Of a DNA stretch of 64,000 nucleotides, positions 35,266 to 45,311 are shown one piece after another. Source of the DNA: Gemmatimonadota bacterium (GTDB lineage Bacteria > Gemmatimonadota > Gemmatimonadetes > Gemmatimonadales > Gemmatimonadaceae); NCBI GenBank assembly GCA_016714015.1, contig JADJNZ010000008.1:62001-126000 (forward strand). Reading direction: 5' to 3'. The number at the start of each line of letters is the position of its first letter. Positions within the stretch are counted from its first letter, which is position 1. Position numbers and translations under genes: made by a program. Under the pieces are notes generated by a model. It was not told the DNA's origin and ran no database searches. It was given only the letters and a program-made list of their open reading frames with translations.

Positions 35266-37329
35266 ATGCGATCCCTGCGCGCCCTCGTCGCGGCGGCCTG
35301 TCTGTTGGTGGGTCCCGCCGTCCAACGCCTCGAGGCGCAGGCGGGGTGGAACGACGAGCGCACGCGCACCCTCGTGACCGCCGCCATCGTGCGTCGCGCC
35401 GCCCAGCTCGCCGACACCGGCCTCGCGGACTACACGGCCCGCGCGCACGGGTACGTCACCTTCCTCGCCCAGCTCGGCGACGGTTTCCCGACGCCGCCCG
35501 TCGTCATCAAGTCCGACGAGTTGATGCTCGAAGTCTATTGGGGCGCGCCCGACCGGAGCAAGCAACGCATCATCGGCCGCCGCGATACGCTGCTGCTCCC
35601 CACCGACATCAACTATCATCGCGATCATCTCGCGATCGTCCAGAACAACTTCCCGGCGATCATCCGCCTCGGCGACGGCGACGAAGTGCGCGACGTGCGC
35701 CATCCGTTGTCCGCGGCCGGCTTCGAGTCGTACGACTATCGCATCGTCGATTCGCTGACCATCCGGACCGGCGACCGCGTCATCGACGTCATGCAGGTGA
35801 ACGTGCGGCCCAAGGACGATCGCGAGCCAGCGGCGGTCGGCGCCGTCTTCATCGACCGCCGGACCGCGAGCGTCGTGCGCATGAGCTTCTCGTTCACCCG
35901 CGCCGCGCTCAAGGACCGCCAGCTCGAGGATGTCTCGGTCATCCTCGAGAACGGGCTCGTCGACGGGCGTTTCTGGCTGCCGCGTCGCCAGGAGATCGAG
36001 ATCCGCCGTTCGGCCACCTGGATGGATTTCCCGGCGCGCGGGATCATCCGGGGACGCTGGGAGATCTGCTGTATCGAGACCAACGCGGGGCTCGCGCCCC
36101 AGCAGTTCATCGGCCCGGAGATCGTGGAGGCCCCGCGCGCGCAGCAGCGGGCGTTCGCGTTCGACGGGGAACTGCTCAAGCAGTTGCCGGAGGAGGTCCG
36201 CGCGCTCGACGCGATCGAGGTGCGCCGCGTGCAGGAGGAAGCGCGGGCTATGGTCCGTGCCGGCGCGCTCGCGCGGGCGCGGAACGGCGCGCCGGCCGCG
36301 CGGTCCGTGTCCGACCTCGTGCGCGTGAACCGCGTCGAGGGGCTCGCCTTCGGCGGCGGCTTCGCGCAATCGCTCGGTGGCGGATTCCGGACCTCGCTCC
36401 ATGGGCGGTATGGGCTCGCGGATTCGCGGTGGAAGGGGCGCGGCGTGCTGGCGTGGGAGTCGGCGTCGGGCGCGCGGACGTTCCTCGAGGGACGGGATGA
36501 GTTCGCCGAGGCCGGCGTGACGCCCGAGGTGAGCGGGATCAGGAACTCCATCGCGGCGCAGGAGTTCGGGAGCGACTGGACCGACCCCTACGGCATCCGC
36601 GGCGGCCTCTTTCGCTATGAGTTCGCGCCGGTGGGTCGTCGCCGGCTGAGCCTCGAGTACGCGCGCGAGGACCAGCGGCCGCTCGCGGTGCACGGGGCGC
36701 CGACGGCCGGGCGATTCGCGCCGACCCTGGCGGCCGACGCGGTGCGCCTCTCGCGGCTCGCCGTGGACTGGAGCCGCGCGCCAGCGCCCGACGGCGGTGA
36801 CCGCCGCCTCACCCTCGGCGGTCGATTCTCCGTCGAGGAGTCGCATCCGGCGGGCGGGCAGCTCGGGACCCGCTACGCGCGGGCGGTGGCGGAGCTCGAG
36901 GGGGCCCGGGCGTGGGCAGGCGGGAGGCTCCTCGTCCGGACCCACCTCGGCGCCGTGACCCCGGGAAGTGGCGTTCCGCTCCAGGCCCTCCCGGCGTTCG
37001 GCGGGCCGGTCACCGCGCCGGGATATGCGTTCCACGCGATCCGTGGGCGGGCCGGGCTCGCCCAGCGGATCGAGTGGCAGCGTCGCGTCCCCTTCCTCGC
37101 GATGGACCTCGGGCGGTTCGGGAAGGTCCCGTCGTCCCTCGTGCTGGCGCCGTTCGTGCATGGCGCCGCCATGCGTGATGGGGCCGGCGACTGGTCGTCG
37201 TATCCCTCGGCAGGGGTCGGCATCATCGGGTTCTTCGACCTGCTGCGGATCGATGTCGCGCGGACCCTGCGGGGCGGGCGCTGGATGGTCTCGGTCGACG
37301 CGTCGCGCGAGTTCTGGAATGTGCTGTAG
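35266..37329 (+). CDS. Large outer-membrane protein of unknown function
   Basis: A 687-residue exported protein. Signal peptide MRSLRALVAAACLLVGPAVQ, cleavage after RLEAQ or nearby. The first ~340 residues (HGYVTFLAQLGDGFPTPP, ELMLEVYWGAPDR) resemble a periplasmic N-terminal domain, and the last ~350 are rich in alternating aromatic and polar residues with short turns (RTFLEGRDEFAEAGVTPEV, LGRFGKVPSSLVLAPFVHG), typical of a beta-barrel. The C-terminus is VDASREFWNVL, an aromatic-rich end like outer-membrane proteins. Function not recognised. It is divergent from trpE. Confidence 0.65.
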   Translation: MRSLRALVAAACLLVGPAVQRLEAQAGWNDERTRTLVTAAIVRRAAQLADTGLADYTARAHGYVTFLAQLGDGFPTPPVVIKSDELMLEVYWGAPDRSKQRIIGRRDTLLLPTDINYHRDHLAIVQNNFPAIIRLGDGDEVRDVRHPLSAAGFESYDYRIVDSLTIRTGDRVIDVMQVNVRPKDDREPAAVGAVFIDRRTASVVRMSFSFTRAALKDRQLEDVSVILENGLVDGRFWLPRRQEIEIRRSATWMDFPARGIIRGRWEICCIETNAGLAPQQFIGPEIVEAPRAQQRAFAFDGELLKQLPEEVRALDAIEVRRVQEEARAMVRAGALARARNGAPAARSVSDLVRVNRVEGLAFGGGFAQSLGGGFRTSLHGRYGLADSRWKGRGVLAWESASGARTFLEGRDEFAEAGVTPEVSGIRNSIAAQEFGSDWTDPYGIRGGLFRYEFAPVGRRRLSLEYAREDQRPLAVHGAPTAGRFAPTLAADAVRLSRLAVDWSRAPAPDGGDRRLTLGGRFSVEESHPAGGQLGTRYARAVAELEGARAWAGGRLLVRTHLGAVTPGSGVPLQALPAFGGPVTAPGYAFHAIRGRAGLAQRIEWQRRVPFLAMDLGRFGKVPSSLVLAPFVHGAAMRDGAGDWSSYPSAGVGIIGFFDLLRIDVARTLRGGRWMVSVDASREFWNVL

Positions 37330-37449
37330 CCGGTGCGCAAGCTGGCGCAGCGGGATGGGAGGATGCGGTCCGCGGCGGGATGATGGCTCTCTGCGCGACG
37401 GCGGGATACTTTATGGGATCGCACCACCCGAAGCGCACGAGGACGAGGC

Positions 37450-39747
37450 ATGGGGAGTTCGGCGAAGCCGGCGAAGGACGAATGGCTGGTCGCGACGCTC
37501 GAGGGGTTGCTCTCCGAGGAGCAGCGCGAGCAGTTGCGTGCCCAGCCGGTCGAGAGCCTCTGGGATGAGGTGATCCGCCGGGCGTGGGTGACCGACGACG
37601 TGCTCGTGAAGGCCGTCGCCAGCCGCTTCCGCATGCGCGTCGCCGACGTGAACTCGGTGAGCCAGCAGGCGAAGGAACTCGTCCCCGAGGCCCTCGCCCG
37701 GAAGTACCGGATCCTGCCGCTCTCGATCTCGGATTCCGTCCTCGACATCGCGACCTCCGACCCGCTCGACCTCGACTGCGAGCGCACGCTGGCCTTCGCG
37801 CTCGGGCGCACGGTCCGCATGTCGATCGCCGCGCCGCGGAAGATCACCGACCGCATCGACGAGGTCTATCGCCCCGAGAACGTCTTCGAGAAGATCCTCG
37901 ACTCGGTGCAGGGGACCTACGACGTCGAGAACATCGGCGACCAGGTCGATGAAGGGGAGCTCGATCTCGGCGCGGCGCAGGCCGGCGCGCGGCCGGTCAT
38001 CCAGCTCGTCGATCGCATCCTCGCCGAGGGCATCCAGTCGCGCGCGTCGGACATCCACCTGGAGCCCGAGGAGTCCGGGGTCGCCGTCCGCTATCGCATC
38101 GACGGCGTCCTGCGGCAGGTGATGGTGCTGCCCAAGCCGGCTGGCATCCCGCTGGTGTCGCGCATCAAGATCATGGCGCAGCTCGACATCGCCGACCGCC
38201 TGCGACCGCAGGACGGCCGCGCGCGCGTGGCGGTGAGCGGCAATCGCGTGGACCTCCGCGTCTCGACGCTTCCCGCGTCGCAGGGCGAGAAGGTCGTCAT
38301 CCGCATCCTCGACCAGCGCTCCACCATCCTCTCGCTCGATTCGCTCGGACTCCTCCCCGACGAGATGAACGGGATCCAGGAGTTGCTGCAGGCGCGCGAG
38401 GGCATCGTGCTCGTCACCGGGCCCACCGGCTCGGGCAAGACGACGACGCTCTACTCGATGCTGCGCGCGGTGCAGGGACGCGGCGTCAACATCGTCACGG
38501 TCGAGGACCCGGTCGAGTACCGGCTCCAGGGCATCGTGCAGGTGCAGGTGAACGAGAAGGCGGGGCTCACCTTCCCCGCGGCGCTGCGCTCGATCCTGCG
38601 TCAGGACCCGGACGTCATCCTCGTCGGCGAGATCCGCGACAAGGAGACGGCGAACATCGCGATCCAGGCGTCGCTCACCGGCCACCTGGTGCTCTCCACG
38701 CTGCACACCAACGACGCGGCGAGCTCGGTCACGCGCCTCGTCGACATCGGCATCGAGAGTTACAAGATCGCGGCGGCGCTCAAGGGCGTCGTTGCGCAAC
38801 GCCTCATGCGCCGGCTCTGCAGCGCCTGTCGCGAACTCTCGGTCGGGCAGGTGCCGGAGCGCCTCCGGCGCTGGTTCCCCGACCAGGGCACGCTCTATCG
38901 CGCGGTCGGCTGCCCGGAGTGCTCGATGACCGGCTATCGCGGGCGCCTCGCGATCGAGGAGGTCCTGCGCGCGAACGACGAGGTCGAGCGCCGGATCGCC
39001 GGCAACGAGACCGTCGAGCGCATCAACGACGCCGCGCGCGAGACCGGGATGCGCTCCCTCTGGGAATCGGGCGTGCAGCATGTCCGGCAGGGGGAGACGA
39101 CCATCGAGGAGCTGCTGCGCGTCCTCGAGGCACCGCAGGAGCCGGGGACGCGGTCGCCGTCCGGCGCCTCGGCGCGCCCGTCGACGGGCGAGGTGCCGGC
39201 CGTCCGGAACTCGACGTCCGTCGCGCCAGTACGCGATGCCGAGGATGAGGAGGACGCGTCGGCACCCGCACCCCGCCGGAGCGGATCGCGGAAGCTGTCG
39301 CCCAAGTTCACCGGCGACTCGTTCGAGCTCGTCGAGGACCCCAAGAGCAGCAAGCGCCCCGCCGCCAAGCGCGTGCTGCTCGTCGAGGACGAGGAGTCGC
39401 TCCGCCGCGTGATGAAGGACCTCCTCGAGCGCGAGGGGTTCGTCGTCTACGAGGCCTCCGATGGCGTCGTCGCGCTCGACGAGGTCGATCGTCTCGCGCC
39501 CGATCTCGTCGTGCTCGACCTCAACCTCCCGCGGCTCGACGGCTACGGCGTGCTCAGCCACCTCCGCGCGCGTCCCGCCACGCAGAAGCTGCCCGTCATC
39601 GTCCTCACCGCCAAGGGCGATGAGGACAGCGAGGTGCGCGTGTTCGAGTACGGCGCGAGCGACTACCTCACCAAGCCCTTCCGCGGCCGCGCCCTCTCGG
39701 CCCGCATCCACTCGCTCCTCGACCGCAAGGCGAAGTCGGCGCCGTGA
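37450..39747 (+). CDS. PilB/GspE-type ATPase fused to a CheY-like receiver domain
   Basis: A 765-residue protein. Residues ~60-145 form the MshEN/GspE N-terminal domain. The ATPase has Walker A GPTGSGKT at 324-331, Walker B in DPDVILVGEIRD, and a four-Cys zinc motif (Cys457, Cys460, Cys488, Cys491). A low-complexity linker (~560-635) leads to a receiver domain with phospho-acceptor Asp690 (LVVLDLNLP), Thr720 and Lys742. The ATPase would drive type IV pilus or type II secretion assembly. The fused receiver suggests control by phosphorylation. GTG-initiated Nudix gene overlaps its stop. Confidence 0.9.
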   Translation: MGSSAKPAKDEWLVATLEGLLSEEQREQLRAQPVESLWDEVIRRAWVTDDVLVKAVASRFRMRVADVNSVSQQAKELVPEALARKYRILPLSISDSVLDIATSDPLDLDCERTLAFALGRTVRMSIAAPRKITDRIDEVYRPENVFEKILDSVQGTYDVENIGDQVDEGELDLGAAQAGARPVIQLVDRILAEGIQSRASDIHLEPEESGVAVRYRIDGVLRQVMVLPKPAGIPLVSRIKIMAQLDIADRLRPQDGRARVAVSGNRVDLRVSTLPASQGEKVVIRILDQRSTILSLDSLGLLPDEMNGIQELLQAREGIVLVTGPTGSGKTTTLYSMLRAVQGRGVNIVTVEDPVEYRLQGIVQVQVNEKAGLTFPAALRSILRQDPDVILVGEIRDKETANIAIQASLTGHLVLSTLHTNDAASSVTRLVDIGIESYKIAAALKGVVAQRLMRRLCSACRELSVGQVPERLRRWFPDQGTLYRAVGCPECSMTGYRGRLAIEEVLRANDEVERRIAGNETVERINDAARETGMRSLWESGVQHVRQGETTIEELLRVLEAPQEPGTRSPSGASARPSTGEVPAVRNSTSVAPVRDAEDEEDASAPAPRRSGSRKLSPKFTGDSFELVEDPKSSKRPAAKRVLLVEDEESLRRVMKDLLEREGFVVYEASDGVVALDEVDRLAPDLVVLDLNLPRLDGYGVLSHLRARPATQKLPVIVLTAKGDEDSEVRVFEYGASDYLTKPFRGRALSARIHSLLDRKAKSAP

Positions 39748-40217
39748 GCGCCCCCATGCCTGGGACGCCCGTCGAGGTCGGGGTGGTCGATGTCGTCGTC
39801 TTCCGGCCGGCGGCCAAGGGGTGGCTCACGCTCGTGCTCGAGCGCTCCCGCGACACGCGGTGTCCCGGCGCCTGGGAGATGGTCCACGGCAAGGTCGAGC
39901 CCGGCGAGCGCCTCCCCGACGCGGCGCGACGCGAGCTCTTCGAGGAGACGGGGCTCAAGCCCGAGACGCTCCTCTCGGTGACGATGCACCAGTTCTATCT
40001 CGTGCCGAAGGACACCGTGCAGCTCGCCGCGGTCTTCGCGGCGATCGTCGCCCCCGACGCGCCGGTCGTGCTCGGTGAGGAGCATGCTCGGCACGCCTGG
40101 CTCACGCCGAGCCAGGCGCGCCGGCGCTTCGCCTGGCCGCACGAGTCGCGCGTGATGGACGACGCGCGGAGCCTACTACGGCAACCGAACCTGTGGGACG
40201 TGCTCCAGGTACGCTGA
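39744..40217 (+). CDS. Nudix hydrolase
   Basis: A 157-residue Nudix protein. The box runs from GKVEPGERLPDAARREL through FEETGL and fits Gx5Ex7REUxEExGU. The fold is compact and a substrate cannot be read from sequence. GTG at 39744 overlaps the ATPase stop by 4 nt. The gene's stop lies in the arm of the perfect hairpin at 40216-40277, so the last bases of this gene double as terminator. Confidence 0.85.
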   Translation: MSAPMPGTPVEVGVVDVVVFRPAAKGWLTLVLERSRDTRCPGAWEMVHGKVEPGERLPDAARRELFEETGLKPETLLSVTMHQFYLVPKDTVQLAAVFAAIVAPDAPVVLGEEHARHAWLTPSQARRRFAWPHESRVMDDARSLLRQPNLWDVLQVR

Positions 40218-40277
40218 AGGCTGAACGATGAAGGGGGCGAGGCCGTGCGGCCTCGCCCCCTTCATCGTTCAGCCTTC
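40216..40277. terminator. Perfect 28-bp hairpin between convergent Nudix and acyltransferase genes
   Basis: Arms 40216-40243 and 40250-40277 are exactly complementary, 28 bp with a 6-nt loop CGTGCG. The arms begin GAAGGCTGAACGATGAAGGG and include both stop codons of the flanking genes. It acts most simply as a bidirectional terminator. Its outer arm shares words with the GAAGGC repeat family. Confidence 0.85.
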
Positions 40278-41120
40278 GTCCGCCCGTTGGCGTTCGATGC
40301 TCGTGCGCAGGCGGTCGCCGCCGTCCGGCGGTGCGTTCGGTTTCACGCGCACGCTCTTCGCCGGGATCCCCACGTTCACGTGGTAGGGGCGCACGTCCTT
40401 CGTCGCCACCGCCACCGCGCCGACCATACCCTGTTCGCCGACGTGCACGCCTGCGAGCACCGTCGCGTGATACGTCACCCGGACCCCGTCCGCCAGCACC
40501 GTCAGGGCGTTCGTCACGTCCACCTGCTCCACGATGCTGTGCGTGTGCGAGTAGATGTTCGCATAGTCGCTGACCGAGACCCTGTTCCCGAGGCGGATGC
40601 CTCCCCGGTCGTCGAGCAGCACATGGCGGTGCACGACCACGTCGTCCCCCACCTCCAGGTTGTAGCCGAACGAGAACTCGACGTGCTGGAAGCACTTGAA
40701 GTTCTTCCCGACCGACTTGAAGATGTGCGGCGCCAGCAGGCGGCGGAGCCGCACCCCGAGTTCCACGGCCTGCCCCCCGATCGGCAGGCGATCGAAGGAG
40801 TACCAGAGCCAGAGCAGGGGCTTCACGCGCTGGAATCGTTCCTGGTCGCAGTCGCCGTAGTACTCGGGCTCGAGCGTCACGTTGCGCGGGTCGAGCGCCG
40901 AGAGCGCGAGGCGGGTCCCCAGCGGCACCGACTCGTCCGCGAGCGCTTCCGCGTAGCGGCCGACGAAGGCGGGATGGGCGAGCGCGAGCAGGGTGTCACG
41001 ACAGAGATCCGAGCGGTCCACCGACGAGTCGGCGAGCGCGGCCTCGAGGTCCGCGAGCCAGCGGACCTGGAGGGACTCCACCGCGCGGGCGGGCAGGGGC
41101 TGCAGGGGGATTCGAGGCAT
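40269..41120 (-). CDS. Hexapeptide-repeat acyltransferase
   Basis: A 283-residue protein. The C-terminal half has left-handed beta-helix hexapeptide repeats ([LIV]GxxxV pattern: LEVGDDVVVHRHVLL, VRVTYHATVLAGVHVGEQG, VGAVAVATKDV). The N-terminal ~110 residues are helical and family-specific. It looks like a colanic acid/LPS-type acetyltransferase. Acceptor unknown. Minus-strand gene ends in the 28-bp hairpin; its start at 41120 is 8 bp from the stop of engB. Confidence 0.78.
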   Translation of the reverse strand: MPRIPLQPLPARAVESLQVRWLADLEAALADSSVDRSDLCRDTLLALAHPAFVGRYAEALADESVPLGTRLALSALDPRNVTLEPEYYGDCDQERFQRVKPLLWLWYSFDRLPIGGQAVELGVRLRRLLAPHIFKSVGKNFKCFQHVEFSFGYNLEVGDDVVVHRHVLLDDRGGIRLGNRVSVSDYANIYSHTHSIVEQVDVTNALTVLADGVRVTYHATVLAGVHVGEQGMVGAVAVATKDVRPYHVNVGIPAKSVRVKPNAPPDGGDRLRTSIERQRADEG

Positions 41121-41128
41121 GCTCGAAT

Positions 41129-41853
41129 CTATTCGTCGCGGCCCGGTCCGGTTCCCGGCAGGGCGTCGTCGCCCACCGACGCCGTGGGCATCGGAAGGTG
41201 CTCCGTCGCCTCCAGCGCGGTGGACGCGAGCAGCGAGACGAGCGCCTCGGCGAGGTCGTTCCGTCCCTCACCCGTCACCGAGGAGAACTGGATCATCTGC
41301 TCCTCGTCGAGCTCGAGCTGCTTCGCGATCAGCTTGAGCCGCTCCGCCGCCTGCCCCTTCGACAGCTTGTCGACCTTGGTGAGCACGACCACCGTCGGCA
41401 GGCCGATCTCGGCCAGCAGGTCGAGCATCTGCTTGTCGTCGTCGGTCGGGTCGTGGCGCGCATCGAGCAGCTGCACGATCCCCTTCAACGCCGGCGAGCG
41501 CCGCAGGTAGCCCTCGATGAGCGGCCGCCACTCGGCCTGCCGCGCCTTCGAGATGCGCGCATAGCCGTACCCCGGAAGGTCGGCGAGCACGAACTGCTTG
41601 TTGACGATGAAGAAGTTGATCTCGCGCGTGCGCCCGGGCGTCTTGCTCACGCGCGCGAAGGCCTTCCGTCGCACGAGCGCGTTCAGGAGCGACGACTTGC
41701 CGACGTTGGAGCGGCCGGCGAACGCGATCTCGGGAAGCTCGTTGGTGGGGCGCCAGCCGTCGACGGTGGCCATGGGGCCGAGGAAGTCGAGGGACCGGAT
41801 GACGAGCGGGTCGACCGGTTTGCCGGCCGACCCGCTGGAGGGAGCCGCGGGGC

Positions 41854-41857
<4 letters not shown>
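41129..41857 (-). CDS. engB: Ribosome biogenesis GTPase EngB/YihA
   Basis: A 242-residue TRAFAC-class GTPase. G1 is AFAGRSNVGKSSLLNAL, G3 is LADLPGYGYARI, and G4 is LTKVDKL. It supports large ribosomal subunit assembly in other bacteria. The GTG start at 41857 overlaps the clpX stop (GTGA). The last ~30 residues (MPTASVGDDALPGTGPGRDE) form a poorly conserved tail. Confidence 0.92.
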
Positions 41858-43098
<1,241 letters not shown>

Positions 43099-43229
43099 GG
43101 AAGCCGGGAGAGAGGTGCGGTGGAGCGGAGTGGTGCCAGCGGCGCGACGGCGTGTCAGACTGCGACTGCCGAACGACGCCCCATACCCTGATGGGTAACA
43201 GTCTCGGCAGGGTCGGGCAAGCGAAAAGA

Positions 43230-43263
43230 CCGGGTGCTTGTGAATTCTTTCACAAGCACCCGG
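43230..43263 (-). terminator. clpP terminator before clpX
   Basis: Perfect 15-bp arms CCGGGTGCTTGTGAA and TTCACAAGCACCCGG with a 4-nt loop lie 9 bp after the clpP stop on the minus strand, followed by TCTTTTCG. This is a good rho-independent terminator inside a tig-clpP-clpX gene string. Confidence 0.8.
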
Positions 43264-43272
43264 GTGAATCCC

Positions 43273-43893
43273 TTACTTGGCCGCCGCGAGCGCCGCCGCC
43301 TGCTCCTCACGGCTCGTCACGACGAGGTCGATCAGGCCGTAGCCCTTGGCCTCCTCGGCGCTCATGAACCGGTCGCGGTCCACGTCGCGCTCCACCTGCT
43401 CGAGCGGACGGCCGGTGTGCTTCGCCATCAGCTCGTTCATCTTCGCGCGGAGGTAGATGATCTCGCGCGCCTGGATCTCGATGTCCGAGGCCGTGCCGGA
43501 CGCCCCGCCCGACGGCTGGTGGATCATGATCCGCGAGTGCGGCAGCGCCGACCGCTTGCCCGCGCGGCCCGCCGCCAGGAGGAAGGCCCCCATCGACGCC
43601 GCGAGCCCCATGCAGATCGTGTTCACCGGCGACTTCAGGAACTGCATCGTGTCGTAGATCGCGAGCCCCGCCGACACGCTGCCGCCCGGCGAGTTGATGT
43701 AGAGATGGATGTCCCGCCCCGGGTTGTCCGCCTCGAGGAAGAGCATCTGCGCGATGATCATGTTCGCCACGTCGTCATTGATCGGCGTGCCGAGGAAGAT
43801 GATGCGGTCCATCAGCAGGCGGCTGTAGACGTCGTAGCTGCGCTCGCCGCGGCTCGACCGCTCGATGACGTACGGATTCGGGATGATCGCCAT
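43273..43893 (-). CDS. clpP: ATP-dependent Clp protease proteolytic subunit ClpP
   Basis: A 206-residue serine protease. Catalytic triad Ser100 (MGLAASMGAFL), His125 (MIHQPSGG) and probable Asp174 (DVDRDRFMSAEEA). N-terminus MAIIPNPYVIERSSRGERSYD fits mature ClpP with a short propeptide. Tetradecamer with ClpX. tig lies 26 bp upstream on the same strand. Confidence 0.97.
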   Translation of the reverse strand: MAIIPNPYVIERSSRGERSYDVYSRLLMDRIIFLGTPINDDVANMIIAQMLFLEADNPGRDIHLYINSPGGSVSAGLAIYDTMQFLKSPVNTICMGLAASMGAFLLAAGRAGKRSALPHSRIMIHQPSGGASGTASDIEIQAREIIYLRAKMNELMAKHTGRPLEQVERDVDRDRFMSAEEAKGYGLIDLVVTSREEQAAALAAAK

Positions 43894-43919
43894 GGGACTC
43901 CTCTCGGGGTTCGGTTCGG

Positions 43920-45164
43920 TTACGCCTGTTCGACCGTGTTCTGGCCGAGGAGCCAGGTGAACACCCGCTCCTCGGTGATGCTACGCTCAAGCTCGCGGAG
44001 GCGACCCGCCTTCTGCAAGCTCGCGTAGAGCTGGCCCGGCTCCACGCCGCGCTTGGTCGCCATCTCCTGCACGCGATCGTCGACGTCCGCCTCGCTCGCG
44101 GCGAGCTTCTCGCGCTCGGCGACCGTGTCGAGGATCAGGTCGCGCCGCACCTGACGCTCCGCCATCCCGCGGATCTCGTCGGCGAACTTGACGATCTCCT
44201 CCTGCGGGATCTTGTACGCCTCCGCGTACGCCTGGATCATCTGCCTCACCCAGCTGGGCGGCAGGTCGAACGGATTCGCCTGCACGATCTCGTCGAGCAG
44301 CTGCGTGCGCGCCGCGGCGTCCGCCTCGCGCACCGCCGACTCCGCCATGTCCGTCCGCACGACCTTGAGGAACGCCTCGAGGGACTCGAAGTCGCCCATC
44401 TCGCGCGCGAACGCGTCGTCGAGCGCGGGCAGCGACTTCCGCTTCACCTCGGTCAGCGTCGCGCGGACCGGCTTCGCCTTGCCGCGCTGCGACTCGTCGG
44501 GGAAGTCCTCCGGCCACTTCACCGTGCGCTCCACCGTCTCGCCCTGCGCCATCGTCATCACGAGCTCCTCGATCGCCGGGATGGCCTGACCGGCGCCCAT
44601 CACCAGGCGGTACTCCTTGCCCTCCGGGATGGTGCCGTCGTCCTCGGCTGTCGCGAGCGTGACCGTCACCAGGTCGCCCTCGTTCGCCTTCCCCTCGACG
44701 GGCGCCCAGGTGCCGCGCTGCTCGCGCATGCGGTCCATCTGCTCGGTGACCTGTTCCTCGGTGACCTGGTCCGACGGGCGCATCACCCGGAAGCCGGAGA
44801 GCTTCTCGAGCTTGAGCTCCGGGCGCACCTCGCAGTGCAGCTCGAAGCTCAGGCCGTCGTCCTCCCCGAACTTCACGTCGTGCGCATGCGGCTGCGTCAC
44901 GAGCTCGAGCTGCTCCTTGGCCAGCACCGCTTCGAAGGCCTCACGGAGGAGCGCCTCCACGGCCTCCTGGTCGATCGCCTGCGCGTACTGCTTCTTCACC
45001 ATCGCGGTCGGGGCCTTCCCAGGGCGGAACCCCGGCACCCGGACCTGCTTGGCGACGCGGTTCGCGGCCTTGTTGCGCGCCTCGGCGACGCGCGCCGGCG
45101 GAACGGCGACCTGAAGGCGGCGCTCGGCCCCTTCGCTCTTGGTGGCGGTGATCTGGATATCCAT
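43920..45164 (-). CDS. tig: Trigger factor
   Basis: A 414-residue ribosome-bound chaperone and peptidyl-prolyl isomerase. The ribosome-binding loop GFRPGKAPT is at residues ~45-53. The middle PPIase and C-terminal arm regions follow, and the C-terminus is somewhat shorter than E. coli TF. ATG at 45164. A TATAGT element on the minus strand at 45242-45237, about 73 bp upstream, is a plausible -10. The tig-clpP-clpX order is the common bacterial arrangement. Confidence 0.95.
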   Translation of the reverse strand: MDIQITATKSEGAERRLQVAVPPARVAEARNKAANRVAKQVRVPGFRPGKAPTAMVKKQYAQAIDQEAVEALLREAFEAVLAKEQLELVTQPHAHDVKFGEDDGLSFELHCEVRPELKLEKLSGFRVMRPSDQVTEEQVTEQMDRMREQRGTWAPVEGKANEGDLVTVTLATAEDDGTIPEGKEYRLVMGAGQAIPAIEELVMTMAQGETVERTVKWPEDFPDESQRGKAKPVRATLTEVKRKSLPALDDAFAREMGDFESLEAFLKVVRTDMAESAVREADAAARTQLLDEIVQANPFDLPPSWVRQMIQAYAEAYKIPQEEIVKFADEIRGMAERQVRRDLILDTVAEREKLAASEADVDDRVQEMATKRGVEPGQLYASLQKAGRLRELERSITEERVFTWLLGQNTVEQA

Positions 45165-45311
45165 ATGACTCAGTGACGCGTGAAGGACGGGGGTCAGGGC
45201 ACGAAACCCCGCCGCCGGAGCCCGGCAGCGGGGGCAACTATAGAGCGAAAAGTAAGGGGTGCACCACGGGGGGCCAAGTGCGCGGGAAGCCCCCGCCCGG
45301 CGACTGTGACG

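Noticed and set aside
33694..37161. Long open frames on both strands across trpE and the outer-membrane gene
   Set aside because: Only the segments with recognisable domains or signal peptide are real; the extensions are high-GC artefacts.
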